From Eutypa lata (Eukaryota > Ascomycota > Sordariomycetes > Xylariales > Diatrypaceae): a stretch of DNA of 64,000 nucleotides. This document shows, one piece after another, positions 46,071 to 57,758 of this stretch; the stretch's first letter is position 1, and each line of letters starts with the position of its first letter. Location: NCBI GenBank assembly GCA_022661535.1, contig JAKULF010000008.1:930001-994000 (forward strand), read 5' to 3'. The translations under genes and the position numbers were made by a program. The notes under the pieces were generated by a model. It did not search any database and had not been told where the DNA came from. It saw nothing but the letters and a program-made list of their open reading frames with translations.

Positions 46071-48859
46071 ATGCGCCCATCGATCTCGTTACTGGCCTCC
46101 GTCCTGGCGGGGCTAGTTCAGGCAGCGCCGGGCAATGAGACGACACCGGTCTACAAAGACCCCAATGCCGCGGTAGAGGACCGGGTCACTGACCTGCTGT
46201 CCCGGATGACCATCGAGGACAAGACAGCGCAGTTGGTCCAGGGAGACATAAGGAATTGGCTCAATGACACAGATGGTACCTTCAACCAAACCGGTCTAGA
46301 ATGGAGCATGGCCTACCGAGCAGGGTCTTTCTACGTTGGAATTCCTATACCATGGACAACGTTGAGCAACAATGTCAAGGCAGCTCAAGAATATCTAACC
46401 AAGAACACAACATTGGGCATACCGGCTTGGGTCCAAAGCGAAGGCATACACGGATTTCTTATTCAAAACGGGACGATCTTCAACTCCCCCATTGCTCATG
46501 CTTCTTCCTTCAACCCGGGACTGATCGAGAAGATGGCAAAAGCTATTGCCCAAGAATCTCGGGCTCTAGGGGTGAACAACATATTCGCACCAGTCGTTGA
46601 CCTAGCTCGCGAGTTGCGATTCGGTCGCGTAGAGGAAACCTACGGAGAGGATCCTTACTTGTAAGAGCTCTTTAGCAACATGTTTTTACAGAACGACGTT
46701 GACATTCGGTGCAGAGCGGGTGAGATGGGCTACGCATATGTCAAGGGAGTACAATCTGGCAAGGTTGCTGCGATGGTGAAACATTATGTAAGACCGCATA
46801 TTCCTAACCAAAAAACGGTATTGACAAACGGAGGCGGCTTTTGCGAGCCCGGAACAAGGCATAAACTGTGCGCCTGTCCACGGGGGTCCGCGAGAACTCC
46901 GCACTACTTACTTGCCTCCTTTTAAGCGAGCAATAATCGACGCCGGAGCCCTCTCGATCATGTCCGCGTATCACAGTTATGATGGAATCCCTGCAGTGGC
47001 CGACAAACACGCACTGACCGATATCCTGCGGGATGAGTGGGGGTATAAATACTTTGTAAGTTCATGAGGACGAAGAAGAAAAGAATCGTTCACTGACGTG
47101 GCTGCTCATCGAAGGTTATGAGCGATGCGGGCGCGACGGATCGTCTTTGCGAAGATTTCAAAATGTGTCAAGCGGATCCTATTGATTCAAAAGCAATAGT
47201 CAAATATGTAAGTACGTCTAGTATTGACATGGCGAGTGCCACCTAACTTTTCATGCAAGGCGCTTCCTGCTGGGAATGATGTTGAGATGGGCGGAGGCTC
47301 ATTCAATTTCGAGAAAATCCCCGAGATGGTCGAAGCGGGAGAGCTTGACATCGCAATCGTCGACCAGGCCGTCTCCAGACAGTTACGAGCCAAGTTCGAG
47401 ATAGGACTCTTTGAGGAACCTTTCCCAGGCGTCCCGGAAGAAGAGCAGGCTGATTATATCAACACGCCTGAGTTTGTCGAACTTGCGCGGCAGCTAGACG
47501 CTGAATCGATCGTTCTTCTCGAAAACCACGAAAGCATTCTTCCCCTTAAAAAGGATGCTGACATTGCCGTCATCGGACCCATGGCCCACGGATATGTAAA
47601 CGTAAGTTATAGGCGTCATGACATTGAAGATACCCCGAATTTAACCCCTAGCGTAGTACGGTGATTATGTGCCATACAAAGCTCAATATAGGGGCGTGAC
47701 GCCACTAGACGGTATTCAGTCTGCCAGCACGGGAACTATCACCTATGCTAAGGGCTGCGAACGTTGGTCTAGCGATGAATCTGGCTTCCTTGAGGCGGTC
47801 GCAGCTGCCGAAGCTGCCGACGTTGCAGTCGTCGTTGTGTAAGTACTGAGAACAAGTTGACGTCTTACCTACCTTTCTCGTTCTGTTATAGAACCTTCCA
47901 CAAGATGTGAGGAACAATGGCATACTAACTTGTTTCTACTCTAAAAAGCGGGACTTGGAGTCGAGACCAGAACGAGCTTTGGGCCGGTCTCAACGCAACG
48001 ACGGGCGAGCACATCGACGTGCACAACCTCAACCTAGTCGGCGCGATGCCGCACCTCGTCAAGGCCATCATCGACACCGGGAAGCCCACGGTCGTAGTCT
48101 TCAGCTCGGGCAAGCCCATCACGGAGCCGTGGATTTCGGACGCGGCGTCAGCCCTCGTGCAGCAGTTTTACCCTTCCGAGCAGGGGGGCAACGCACTGGC
48201 AGACGTACTCTTTGGCGATGTGAACCCTTCTGGCAAGCTGTCGGTCAGCTTCCCCTACGACGTCGGGACGACTCCTATCTACTACGACCACTTGAACTCA
48301 GCAAGGGCATACCCGAATCCCGGCAACGTCTACGAGAACGGCACGATGGTGTTCGGGAATAACTACGTACTGAGCAGTCCACTGCCGCTCTATGAGGTGA
48401 GATCTCTCTACTACTCCCGGTTGCCGGCAACGTCACATTTTGATGGATAAGCTAACGACCAAAACCCAACCCCTCTAGTTTGGCTACGGCCAGTCCTACA
48501 GTACCTTCACATACTCAGGTCTCGCACTTTCGCAAACGACCGCAACGGCCACCGACACGGTTACCGTTAGCGTCGACGTGACTAACGAGTCGGAGCGCGA
48601 CGGCGCCGAAGTCGTCCAGCTGTACGTGCGAGACGAGATCAGCAGCGTCGTGGTGCCCAACATCCAGCTCAAGGGCTTCTCCAAGGTGGAAATTGCTGCG
48701 GGCGCGACCGAAACCGTGGAAATAGAGCTCGACGTTACGGAGCTGGGGCTCTGGGACCTCGGCTTGGAGTATGTTGTAGAGCCAGGGGACTTCACGATCT
48801 TAGTCGGTAGCTCGAGCGCAGACTTCAGGGCCAATACTACACTTACTGTTGTTGCTTAG
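46071..48859 (+). CDS. Secreted GH3 beta-glucosidase-type enzyme
   Basis: Eight exons: 46071-46660, 46715-46787, 46834-47055, 47115-47207, 47260-47601, 47657-47838, 47949-48396, 48479-48859; 776 residues. The Met at 46071 begins a signal peptide (MRPSISLLASVLAGLVQAAPG); the open frame extends 14 codons upstream but this start is better. GH3 marks: LLSRMTIEDKTAQL, EETYGEDPYLAGEMGYAYVKG, KHYAAFASPEQG, SAYHSYDGIPA, and VMSDAGATD, whose Asp is the expected nucleophile. The C-terminal domain has GTWSRDQNELWAG, FGYGQSY and a fibronectin-III-like end (ERDGAEVVQLYVRD ... LKGFSKVEI). It should release glucose or another sugar from plant or fungal beta-glycans outside the cell; the substrate is not fixed by sequence. 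Two acceptors are unusual (GAG at 46833, AAG at 47948), but both restore family sequence. Confidence 0.92.
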
Positions 48860-49181
48860 TTCAACCCTTAAGTAGTGTTGGGGGGAGACAAACTAAAACT
48901 AGATCTTTAATTAATTAAAAGTTTTGCAGGAGCTATTGATCCAAAAAGGGGTGCCCCTTTTTTCTGCCTCGTATGGACCTGACATCAAAAAAGCGACAAC
49001 TGAGGTGATGAACCTGAATCTATAATACTCTTACAACCTTTTTTCTCAAGTGTAAGATCAAGAAGGTGGTGGTATAGTGTCGGGTCAAGTACGAATGTCC
49101 ATGAATCAATTACTATCATTCAGCCAAATTAACTATATCATGATTACTCCTAACGGTATATATACCCAAACCGCTATTCCA
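48860..49181. other. Short spacer between convergent GH3 and ceramidase genes
   Basis: About 320 bases. Contains TTAATTAATT near 48908 and a hairpin-forming inverted repeat (AAAAAGGGG, 2-nt loop, CCCCTTTTT) at 48943-48962. No gene seen. Confidence 0.6.
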
Positions 49182-51696
49182 TTACGTCAAAGTAAAGCTA
49201 TTACTCGTCCCCTCAAAAGCCGTAACCGCACCCCCAATCAGCGCCTTCGAATCGCCATAATACTTGATCCTATACGTGCCAGGCTCAGCATCCGCCTCAG
49301 TCTCCCAGCTGATCGTGACTTCGCTGTAGCCGGCGATGGTGCTCGTCCTCGTCCACGTGTAGACCAGGAACCAATCGGTGTCGTCGCGGACCCGCGTCCA
49401 CTCATCTGCCCCCTCTCCCTGCTTCTCCACAGCCGCGAACGTGTCCTCGAGGCGGAGGTTATTCCGCGGGTTGGCACCGACGAACGTCGCGTTCACGACC
49501 GCCCCGCGGGCGTACGACGCCGCCGGCTGCGCGGTGCAGTCCCCGAACGACTTGCCCAGCGGCGCGTTGTCCTGCACCACGCCGGTGATGAAGTCGAGGC
49601 TGCTGGCGCGGTTGTCCGGCGGGCTCGGGCCCGCAGGCGGCGAGTCGGTGGCGTCGGGGGCTAGGTAGCCGATGTTGCTCACGGTCAGGTTGATGTACGC
49701 CGGCAGCTGCCACTGGCCGTACAGCGTGCTGGCGCCCTCGTACCGCTGGATCTCGTACTCCTCGGGCGTCGCGATGTAGTGCGCGTAGGTGTTTGCGGGG
49801 CCGCCGATGACCACGACGGGCTCGACGTCGTCGGCGACGATGTCGGTAGCTGCGGCTTTGACGGCGGCGCGCCATCGTCGACCTGACATGGTGGTCGCTT
49901 CGCCGGGGCTCACTATGATGACGAACTGGCCGACGCGCAGCAGCTGGACGTCGATGATGTTGGGGGACCAGTCGTAGGGGACGGTTTGCTCGCCTACGTC
50001 GAGGAGGACGGGTTTGGGCTGCTGGCATGCTATCTGCTCGGCTGTTGGGACACGGAGCAGACTCTTCACAACGGTCCACACCGGGGAGGCGTCCGGGTCG
50101 CCGCTGTCGCCCTGCGTGAAGTCGAACGCGCCTGGTCCATCCGTCGTACCGGCTGCGAAGGAATACCCCAAGGCAGCGGGGCAAGTCTGTACCTCGGTTC
50201 CGTTTTCCAACTGGAAGTTCCAGAAGGACATATCATGGTAGAAATGGAATGCTTTGACAGTAGAGCCGACAACCGGTGTGCCAGTGGAATCAAAGGAGTC
50301 CTAAGTAGAGTGTTAGCATGGAAATTCAATCATAGCTTGTGCGGGTTTCCGTACATAGACAGATCTAGCCCCTTCGTATTGCAGTTTGCCATTCTTGTAG
50401 CAACTTGTAACGCCAAGGTCAAGTACCTGGAAATCCGAGCCACGTCCGTGACAAGATTGGGATTTGCCATCTGCGCAGGTACTGTTTTCGAGACTGCACA
50501 TATCGCCCGATCCGTCGTCACACCTGGAGTCCGGTTAATACTCCTCACGAGAGTTTAAGGCATTGTCATCCCTCACCAAGCACCAAGAACATTAGGGGTA
50601 GTATCTCCGACGTTCGCTTGCGAGAAACCAGCTACGAATCCATCGGCTGCGGAGTCGTCTCCTTCTATTTCTTTCTCGAACATGAGAGCTGCGACGCCTT
50701 TGTTGTCGCCAGCAACATGGGTACTGTTCTGGTAGATCGACGTTCCGTGAACGGGGAACCACGTCAATATGCCAACATTCTTCGAGTCAGACGCTCGTTG
50801 GAACTTAAGAACCGTCATCTCCTTATCGACATCGTCTGCGTATTGAGCTCGTTCGGATTCGGGATTGGCGAGATAGGCGTACAGACTACGGCTCAAATTG
50901 GCATCGGTGATGTTCACAGTCCCTATATGTGTTAGTAGACTAGCCACATAATCATAAGCACCGAACTATACCGAAATCAAGATACCCCTAAAGATTATTA
51001 GTGAAATGCTGGCAATACGCCCAGGACGGCTATGTGTGGCAAACTTACCTCTTCTAGCGACTCGTGGGCTCTCTGGACCGAAAGGACAGCCCCATCGACT
51101 ATCGCTTGGTAGCTTTGCTCATCAAACCCGAAGCTCGTGATCTGAGGAAGCAAGTAGTTAAACCATGCCCCCGGCCCAGCATGACTGTGCGTCCCGGTGA
51201 CAGCCACATTGCCTTGACCGTAAACCGCATATTCGGAACCTAACGCGGCCAACCCATCTAGAATGCCAAATCGCACAGCGGTGTCGCCGCCCTGCGTGTC
51301 TAATACCAGGTATACGAAGCGATCGTCGGGTTTGTCCACGTCCGCAACAATGAACGCCCTCGAATATATCCTCTGTCGAAGGCCTGTCCCTGTTTGGGCC
51401 AGATCTGCGTATCCTGCGAAGCCGATCTCCACCACCGGGCCCGTGATATCCGCCTTCCCGACCCCGATAAGATATTTGTCCCCCGTTTCCGCTTGGCGGC
51501 TTTCGGCTTTCAAGAACGGACTTCCATTGTCAACGTCATCGGAGTTGAGCTCGCCCCTCCGTCCCGTGACTCCAAAGCTAGGAGCGAGGAGCACGCCGAA
51601 CACTAGGAACGATAAGAGGATAGAAGCAAAGATAAATATCGATCGCCTTTGCGCCCGAGGGTGCTTCTGAGGGGAAGAAGACGACTGCATCATCAT
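49182..51696 (-). CDS. Neutral/alkaline ceramidase
   Basis: Five exons: 51696-51049, 50987-50972, 50922-50577, 50523-50355, 50300-49182; 765 residues. The 16-nt second exon (GYLDF plus one base) is needed to join SLEE to GTVNITDAN and gives the family sequence. Residues about 18-42 are one hydrophobic stretch after a basic N-terminus, so it is a signal anchor: type II membrane or secreted. The core has YLIGVGKADITGPV, VTGTHSHAGPGAW (Zn-binding His), SRSLYAYLANPESERAQYADDVDKEMTVLKF and NVGDTTPNVLGAWC. In bacterial and human enzymes this last motif is GDVSPN, with Ser as nucleophile; here Thr stands at that place. The C-terminal Ig-like domain is present. It splits ceramide into sphingosine and fatty acid. 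Confidence 0.94.
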
Positions 51697-53850
51697 AGTA
51701 TACGGTGGCTCAACGACTCTTCACCTCTGCCGTACGTTGCAGGTGGTTCAGATCAAGGATTGGCGTCAACCCTAGATTATGTCTCTCCAGGAACCGCTTG
51801 TGTCAACTTTGCGATTTCTCCCAAGTTCTAGACACACTCATAATGGGGGCAAGCAGGCATATATCAGGGTCCCGACCTCCCCCCTCTCCTCTGGTGACAT
51901 GGCCCCATGACAATTAGCCTTTTATACTAAAAGCTTGTTTATAACAGCTGTATCGTTCATCTTAGACAAGCTTCCGGTTTAAGCATCATATCTTGATTTG
52001 GTCATAGGTTAGGCAGGTATAGGACTATTCGACGCCAATAGAAAAGCGGGCCGGTAGGGTAACTACATATCGCTTCTGCATGGCGGGGTGGCATTGCCAT
52101 TCGGATGCTTTCCCCAAGCCATCACGCAGTACTCCTTATAAGGGACAACCCCCCGGTTATCGTAGCGTCATGTGTCTCCTCACGGCGAAGGTGGGGAGGT
52201 GACACTGAACTGCAACACTGGGGGTATAACTGAATGGTTATCTACAAGGTCATTGGAGATAGGTAAGATGGATCCGGTGTTCCTTTTTCCCCTGAGACCT
52301 GCTGCTGCTCTTTCTAGTGGTTCAGACCGCGGCAAATTTTTGCTATCAAATAAGGAGGATTTCGGTCGTATGCTACCAGTGAAACCTTGGAAGTGGTCAT
52401 TGAATTGTTCAGCTTATCAGGGGCGTTTCCCTATTGGTATCGATCCGAGATGGAACTAGACGCTGTTGATCTTGCTCCGAAGCGGGAAGCTAAACCAGAT
52501 AAACAAACATTAGATTAGACGAGCCCCAGCTGCCCCATCAGGCTATACGTTACGTCATATGGGACTCGTGCTATACTCCAGGACCATCAGATCAGGTAAC
52601 CATTCAACCTCGGGAAATATTTTTGATTCGAGACATATGCATCTCACCAGTTAGTTTAGCAAAAAGATATCAAGATATTGAAACCAGAGTCTTTTATTTG
52701 ACTATTTATCTGCGCCAAGTCATTAGTACTTGGAACCGTCCTACCTAGGCCTATCCTACGGCCAAATCTAGTCGTTTGCTACCTGTAGTGTTATCTAAGC
52801 GGACGGGCCCGACAAGAGGGGCAGGGGGGATACCTTCAAGCAGGGATTAGTTTCTCTTGAAGCGCCGACATTGTTGGTCAGTATTTTCTGTCAGGCATCT
52901 AAACATATTAACCAGCGCTAAACTTCAGTAAGGGGTTTGTCAATTAGAGAAATACCTAGTAAACTAACAGCGGTGTAAAACAAGAATACTAGGTATTGTT
53001 TACCCTGATACGATAGTCACATTGTACTACACCTAGATGTTACCTTACCAGAGATTATAAAAAATTAAAATGGTGTTTTGTTTTGCCTCAGCACCACTTC
53101 ATTAACCAAGAAAGAAATAGTCAATGTAAACCGAAGGAAGTTTATACACCCCAATAGACTAATTTCAACAGTAGTTCGGACAAGACCTGCTCAATAAATT
53201 TATGCATGTGATTTGTGTACCTCGGTGTACTACATGCTCTAGCAATCGATAAAATATCGGTATGCTCAAGGGTGTAAGATATGGCTACTTATAGGTAGCC
53301 TATACTCAGCATCATCGCCGTACTATACTCAAAACAATTATACATTTGAGAATTCATCATGCTACTAGGTTATGAGGAGCATATGTATCACAAGTTCCAA
53401 CCAAACCAAACATTATGCGGTGGGGATAAAGTGTGTCTATAAAGTTATTGCGATGTGGATGAACCGGTGGCTCACAGAAAGCACAAGCTTATATCATAGG
53501 TAATATAAGAATGAGAGTACATGTTTGCTTCTAGGTCTGGATTTGTGCAGACGCCAGGAAGAAATACGGCAATGGCAGCTTCCTAACAGTCTTCATGATC
53601 ACCCAGTTACGCTTATAGTGTAATTGAAGATCTAGTCCCCTCAGCTAGCTTTCTATTCTCTATTTTGCGTTTTTTACTATTGTAGTCTAAAGATAACACA
53701 TACCTCCTTGAATTTCGTGATAGATTCAAGTCTCCAATGCGAACGATATAGCTGTCGCTGTCTATACTCTCTCTTTGCGCGGGTCATCTCACTCCACTTT
53801 GGTTGTGTCCATCGACATCAGAACCACCACGAAGCATGCCCTCTATGGCA
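51697..53850. other. 2.1 kb spacer with no gene
   Basis: Upstream of the ceramidase and downstream of the asparaginase-like gene. AT-rich, many stops in all frames, no frame beyond about 95 codons, no resemblance to known genes. The first few hundred bases presumably hold the ceramidase promoter. Confidence 0.6.
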
Positions 53851-54936
53851 TCAGCTCCGGCTGGGGCGAACCTTGAAATCCAAGGAGACATGTCCCGTCG
53901 TAACTCCCATCGTATTCAGCCGCCGCAGATGATGAAACCTAGACAGTCTCTCTCGCGTCTCAGGGGCTCCGATCCGCAGTTGCGCCAGGACCTCCATGAC
54001 CACGGCGTAGAGGATCTCGGTGCTCCCGTCCTCGATCTTCACCGCGATCCCGACGGGTCCTTCCGCACCTAGGCTCATCGTATCCTCCGAAGCGCGGATG
54101 CCGACCCCGTAACACCCATCTGCCCCGAGCTTGCCAATGAGTGCCCCATCGAACGCCTGCATAAGCTCCGTGCAAAACCTGCCGTCACCCGCGACCATCT
54201 CCGGGTAGTGCGTCATCGCGTGATATACATCTGCCATATACTTCGTCCGCTCCGGCACGCTCAGCTCAGCCAGCTGCTGCTGCACAGCATCTAAGGCATC
54301 CGCCGCATCAGCAAAAACCGCGTACGTCTGCCCCAGCGCCCAGAGAGGCAACGCCGGTGCCGGTAAATTGCACCCATCGATACCCCAGCGAACGTATTTC
54401 GGATCGAGCCCGCTCACCTCCTCAAACACCTGCTTCACGCGGATCTGAATAGGGTGCTCAGGTAGGTGATAATCGGCCGGATCGGCGCCGAGCGCCCGCG
54501 CACCGGCGATCATGCCGGCGTGCTTCCCTGAGCAGTTGTTGCAGACGCCCCCGGGCACGTAATCGGCCTTGATCCAGGCGCGGTTGACGGCATCGGAGAG
54601 CGCAACGTCGCCACCGCAGCGCAAGTGGGACTCCTCGGCGCCCGCCTTGGCCAACATGGAGCGAGCCCGGGCAATGTGCCGATCCTCGCTGCTGTGCGAG
54701 GAGCACATGAGCGCGAGGTCGGCCTCGTCGAAACCGCACTGGGCCGGGCCGCCGGTCTCGAGTATGGCGAGAGTCTGTGCTGGCTTCGCGGCCGAGCGCG
54801 CGAGCGTGGTTCGCGATGGGTTGCCCGCCGAGTAGAGGAGGTGGCCTGTTCTGTCGACTACCGCTACGTGCACGTAGTGCCGATTCTCGATGATGCCGCC
54901 TCGGTCGGTGGTTACGCAGTCTAGGGTGATGGTCAT
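53851..54936 (-). CDS. Asparaginase II-family protein (Rhizobium AnsA type)
   Basis: Intronless, 361 residues. It matches the L-asparaginase II family first described in rhizobia and found in fungi: RGGIIENRHYVHVAVVD near the start, SRTTLARSAAKPAQTLAILETGG, ALMCSSHSSEDRHI, HLRCGG, GGVCNNCSGKHAGMIAGA, WGIDGCNLPAPALPL, VAGDGRFCTELMQAF and KLGADGCYGVGI. These enzymes hydrolyse asparagine to aspartate and ammonia. The conserved Cys residues (CGG, CNNCSGKHAG) fit the family's unusual catalytic centre. No signal peptide, so cytosolic. Lack of introns, GC-rich coding and isolation between two gene-poor spacers would suit bacterial origin by transfer, but are not proof. The last 20 residues (THGVTTGHVSLDF-type end) are less conserved. 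Confidence 0.92.
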   Translation of the reverse strand: MTITLDCVTTDRGGIIENRHYVHVAVVDRTGHLLYSAGNPSRTTLARSAAKPAQTLAILETGGPAQCGFDEADLALMCSSHSSEDRHIARARSMLAKAGAEESHLRCGGDVALSDAVNRAWIKADYVPGGVCNNCSGKHAGMIAGARALGADPADYHLPEHPIQIRVKQVFEEVSGLDPKYVRWGIDGCNLPAPALPLWALGQTYAVFADAADALDAVQQQLAELSVPERTKYMADVYHAMTHYPEMVAGDGRFCTELMQAFDGALIGKLGADGCYGVGIRASEDTMSLGAEGPVGIAVKIEDGSTEILYAVVMEVLAQLRIGAPETRERLSRFHHLRRLNTMGVTTGHVSLDFKVRPSRS

Positions 54937-55870
54937 GATTGTGTCTGTTTGTTGGGTTGGTGAGTAGGTAATCCCTGGTATTGGTAAGGAAGTAGGCTAG
55001 AAGGAAAGAAATGACGAGACGTATACAGCGGTTAGTATAGGAGTTCAGGGGCTTTCGCGCATGTTAAGACCCTTCCTCTAGGAATATTGTTTCATGTTAA
55101 ACTGCAGTCACGTATTTAAGCGACATCGGACTTAACGCGCCCTTCGAGTATATAGAGACATGTCAACTTTGCTTTAGTGCGAGTGAATATTGGTATTTGA
55201 ACCTGTCAGGTTGACTTTTACATTATTCTAACGTAATTAGCATATACCGGCAGCTTAGCTAGCAGTAATTATTATCAAGTCAAAAACACAGACTTAACAA
55301 AATAAATTAGATATTTCATTGATGATGGGAGATCGTGAACTAGTCATTACCTAGGGATATTTTGGCGAGTCAGCATCAACGCTTCATTTGCTCTTTAAAC
55401 CTAGTACGCATATGCCCCTAAGATGACCAGAAGCGCGAGGTAATATAATTCAGCTGTTTGGCTACGTAGGGGTGGTTAGTATATTCTTCCAACTACATAC
55501 CAAGTCAGTTTTTGCGCGCATCCCCGCGTATGTCTTAGACTCATATCTGATAGGTATAAACTGGTATATATGTTCTTAGCATATAGATACTCAATGTATG
55601 TTTATTGGATTTATATATTTTTTTGGAGATTCACCAAGAAACGAAATATAGGAGCTTGGCCATTGTCGCTGGTCACATCGAAGTAATCCTACATAGCCGC
55701 CTATAGCGCAATCTACCGCTGAGATAAATATGATATATAACGTCCCGTTAGTCTATATTCTTTCTAAATTTCGTCAGCCTGACTGTGAGTGTGAAGGAAG
55801 GGACCTCGACCGCTAAATAAATAACGGAATATGCTTATCGACAATAGGCATGCAAATGCCATGCACTCAT

Positions 55871-55889
55871 GGACCGTGAGTCACGGTCC
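55871..55889. promoter_or_regulatory. TGAGTCA (Gcn4/CPC1- or AP-1-type) site in a 19-bp inverted repeat
   Basis: GGACCGTGA-G-TCACGGTCC: two 9-base arms around one base, with TGAGTCA at 55877-55883 in the centre. TGA(C/G)TCA is the binding site of Gcn4/CPC1 bZIP regulators of amino-acid metabolism. It lies 941 bases upstream of the asparaginase-like gene, far but in the spacer that precedes it. Confidence 0.4.
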
Positions 55890-56725
55890 TACTTATTTTG
55901 TAAAAATAGGATACGTTTATACCTCAACACAATATTGTAAGTAGGGGTTTTGATCAAATGGCTTATAAAACGTGTCACCTCCAGCGAGGGTTATTGGAAG
56001 TGTGCAGCACATTAGCCGCGCAATTATATGAAATTTATTGATGGATATCTTGCTTAACGGAAATTCTACAAGATAGCTAGTTACTGTAAAATAATGGATG
56101 ATATTGCGCCATCACAATTCTTCTTGAACAATATGGCATCTAGATGTTGCCATTTCTTAAGAGCGTGTCATGACTGGGCGAAAAACGGATGCTACGTATG
56201 CTCAATGCTCACAAAGAAGACAAGCCTACCACTTTAAGTCCTTTCACCACACCAATGGTCTACGAAACATCATCGGGCCGTGACTTAGAGACCTGCATGT
56301 GTTTCCCTGTCCTGTTATAACATCGAGCCGTCGATTTCCTGCCTATCATCTTACTGGTAATAAAACAGAAGAAAAATTCTAGACCACAAGTGACATCACA
56401 TTTTCATATTTCTCTGGTCTGTTGGTAGCATCTGCTTTTATGATAAGAGACGTGTGGTTCAAATATAGCACAATACAATCCTGCGACGTAACCTTCCTCT
56501 TTGGCCGAGTTACCTAACTGCGGCACGTAAAGCTGTCGCTGCTGACACCATCAGATCAGATTCACACCGTCTATCTGTCCTTCCAATCCATGTAGGTAGC
56601 AGGTAGCCTCTAGTTAGTTATACATGCCATACTCTGCAATTTTGAGGCGCACCAGAACCAACCAGCCTTGTTTACGCTAGTTTCCCATTTGCTTTGCTGA
56701 TATGTCTTCCAGGTTGTTTGTTTGT

Positions 56726-56757
56726 TTTTATTTTGTTTTGTTTTGTTTTGTTTTGTT
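56726..56757. repeat. TTTTG microsatellite
   Basis: Six or so uninterrupted TTTTG units preceded by a TTTG run. Likely length-variable; no coding relevance. Confidence 0.85.
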
Positions 56758-56877
56758 GCGTTGTGTTTCGTTACCTGCCTTCCTTAATGATCGCCAGCTG
56801 ACCAGCCAGACCCCACCCCCGAGCTGCCCGTCTTGGCAAGGCAAGCCACACACAGATGCAGTCAGCATCGCAATTAC

Positions 56878-56893
56878 CACTTCGTACGAAGTG
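56878..56893. repeat. Perfect 16-bp palindrome CACTTCGTACGAAGTG
   Basis: Exact 8-base arms centred on GTAC. Shares the TTCGTA/TACGAA core with the palindrome at 45043-45060, although the arms are arranged the other way round. Confidence 0.85.
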
Positions 56894-57758
56894 CACATCC
56901 TACAAACTATGTAATCAGCTCGGATAATCGTGAAACGCACGCATCATGTATCCGAGCAAGCGAGCGACAGGATACGGAATTGGTGAGTTGGGTAGGGGTG
57001 AGTCTTGAGGCCATCGGGATTTTTTTGTGAGATTCGTTGATTGATTTGACTGGTCGGTTGGGCTTATGCGTGTTCTATCTAAGCTTTGTATATTCGATAC
57101 ACGATACTTAAGTTGTGTTGTCGAGCGGAACGTCCAGTTCGATCATAGACGGCCTGCATTTTATATTAATCGGTCTTATCCTTATGCGTGCGTCTTTTTC
57201 TTTCTGCGGTCGAACATGTTTTCGTTTCCTGAATAGCTATGCGATGGAATGGTCTGTTGAGACGAGCAACACGCTTGAAGGGAATGCTTGGCGTTATGCT
57301 TGACGCTCACTAGCATATAACTAACTACACCGAACGCTAAACATAACTCTGAGATAAGACGAACGTTGGAATAATCCATTGGGTATCATTGATTCGTATC
57401 TCGTACTTTATATCTAGTACAGCATTGCAGTTCCCATAAAGCGTTACCAATGTCTATCAAACACAACTCGGAAGCCTTACAATAATTGTATGGCAGTCTG
57501 ATGCAACCCTTCTCACAATACGCCTGGGGATATGCTAAATCATTGGGCATCCGTTGTTGAGGTATCTTGATAATTACAGTCTTCAGTTCATGCCCACCGC
57601 CTGATTTTCCAACCCTAGATGAATAATACTTGAATAGAATCTCATAGAATGTTTAATAATAAAAAGGAAGAAGAAAAGTGCGTCACCTCCAGAAACGCCT
57701 GAGATCTAACCCACTCGAAGGAAGAATCGGGACCTTGCTATCGAGACGCCTGACCAAA

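Larger units (their letters stand above)
54937..57758. other. 2.8 kb spacer with no gene
   Basis: AT-rich. Contains an inverted repeat around a TGAGTCA site (55871-55889), a TTTTG microsatellite (about 56726-56757) and a 16-bp palindrome (56878-56893). Frames are at most about 70 codons and unconvincing. Confidence 0.6.

Noticed and set aside
46071..48859. GH3 gene as the NGS1-type GlcNAc-cluster enzyme
   Set aside because: It has a signal peptide and a fibronectin-III-like end as in secreted beta-glucosidases, lacks an acetyltransferase domain, and lies 9 kb from the GlcNAc pair.
48943..48962. Hairpin with T-run downstream of the GH3 gene as a terminator
   Set aside because: Intrinsic hairpin terminators are bacterial; in a fungal genome this is only an inverted repeat.
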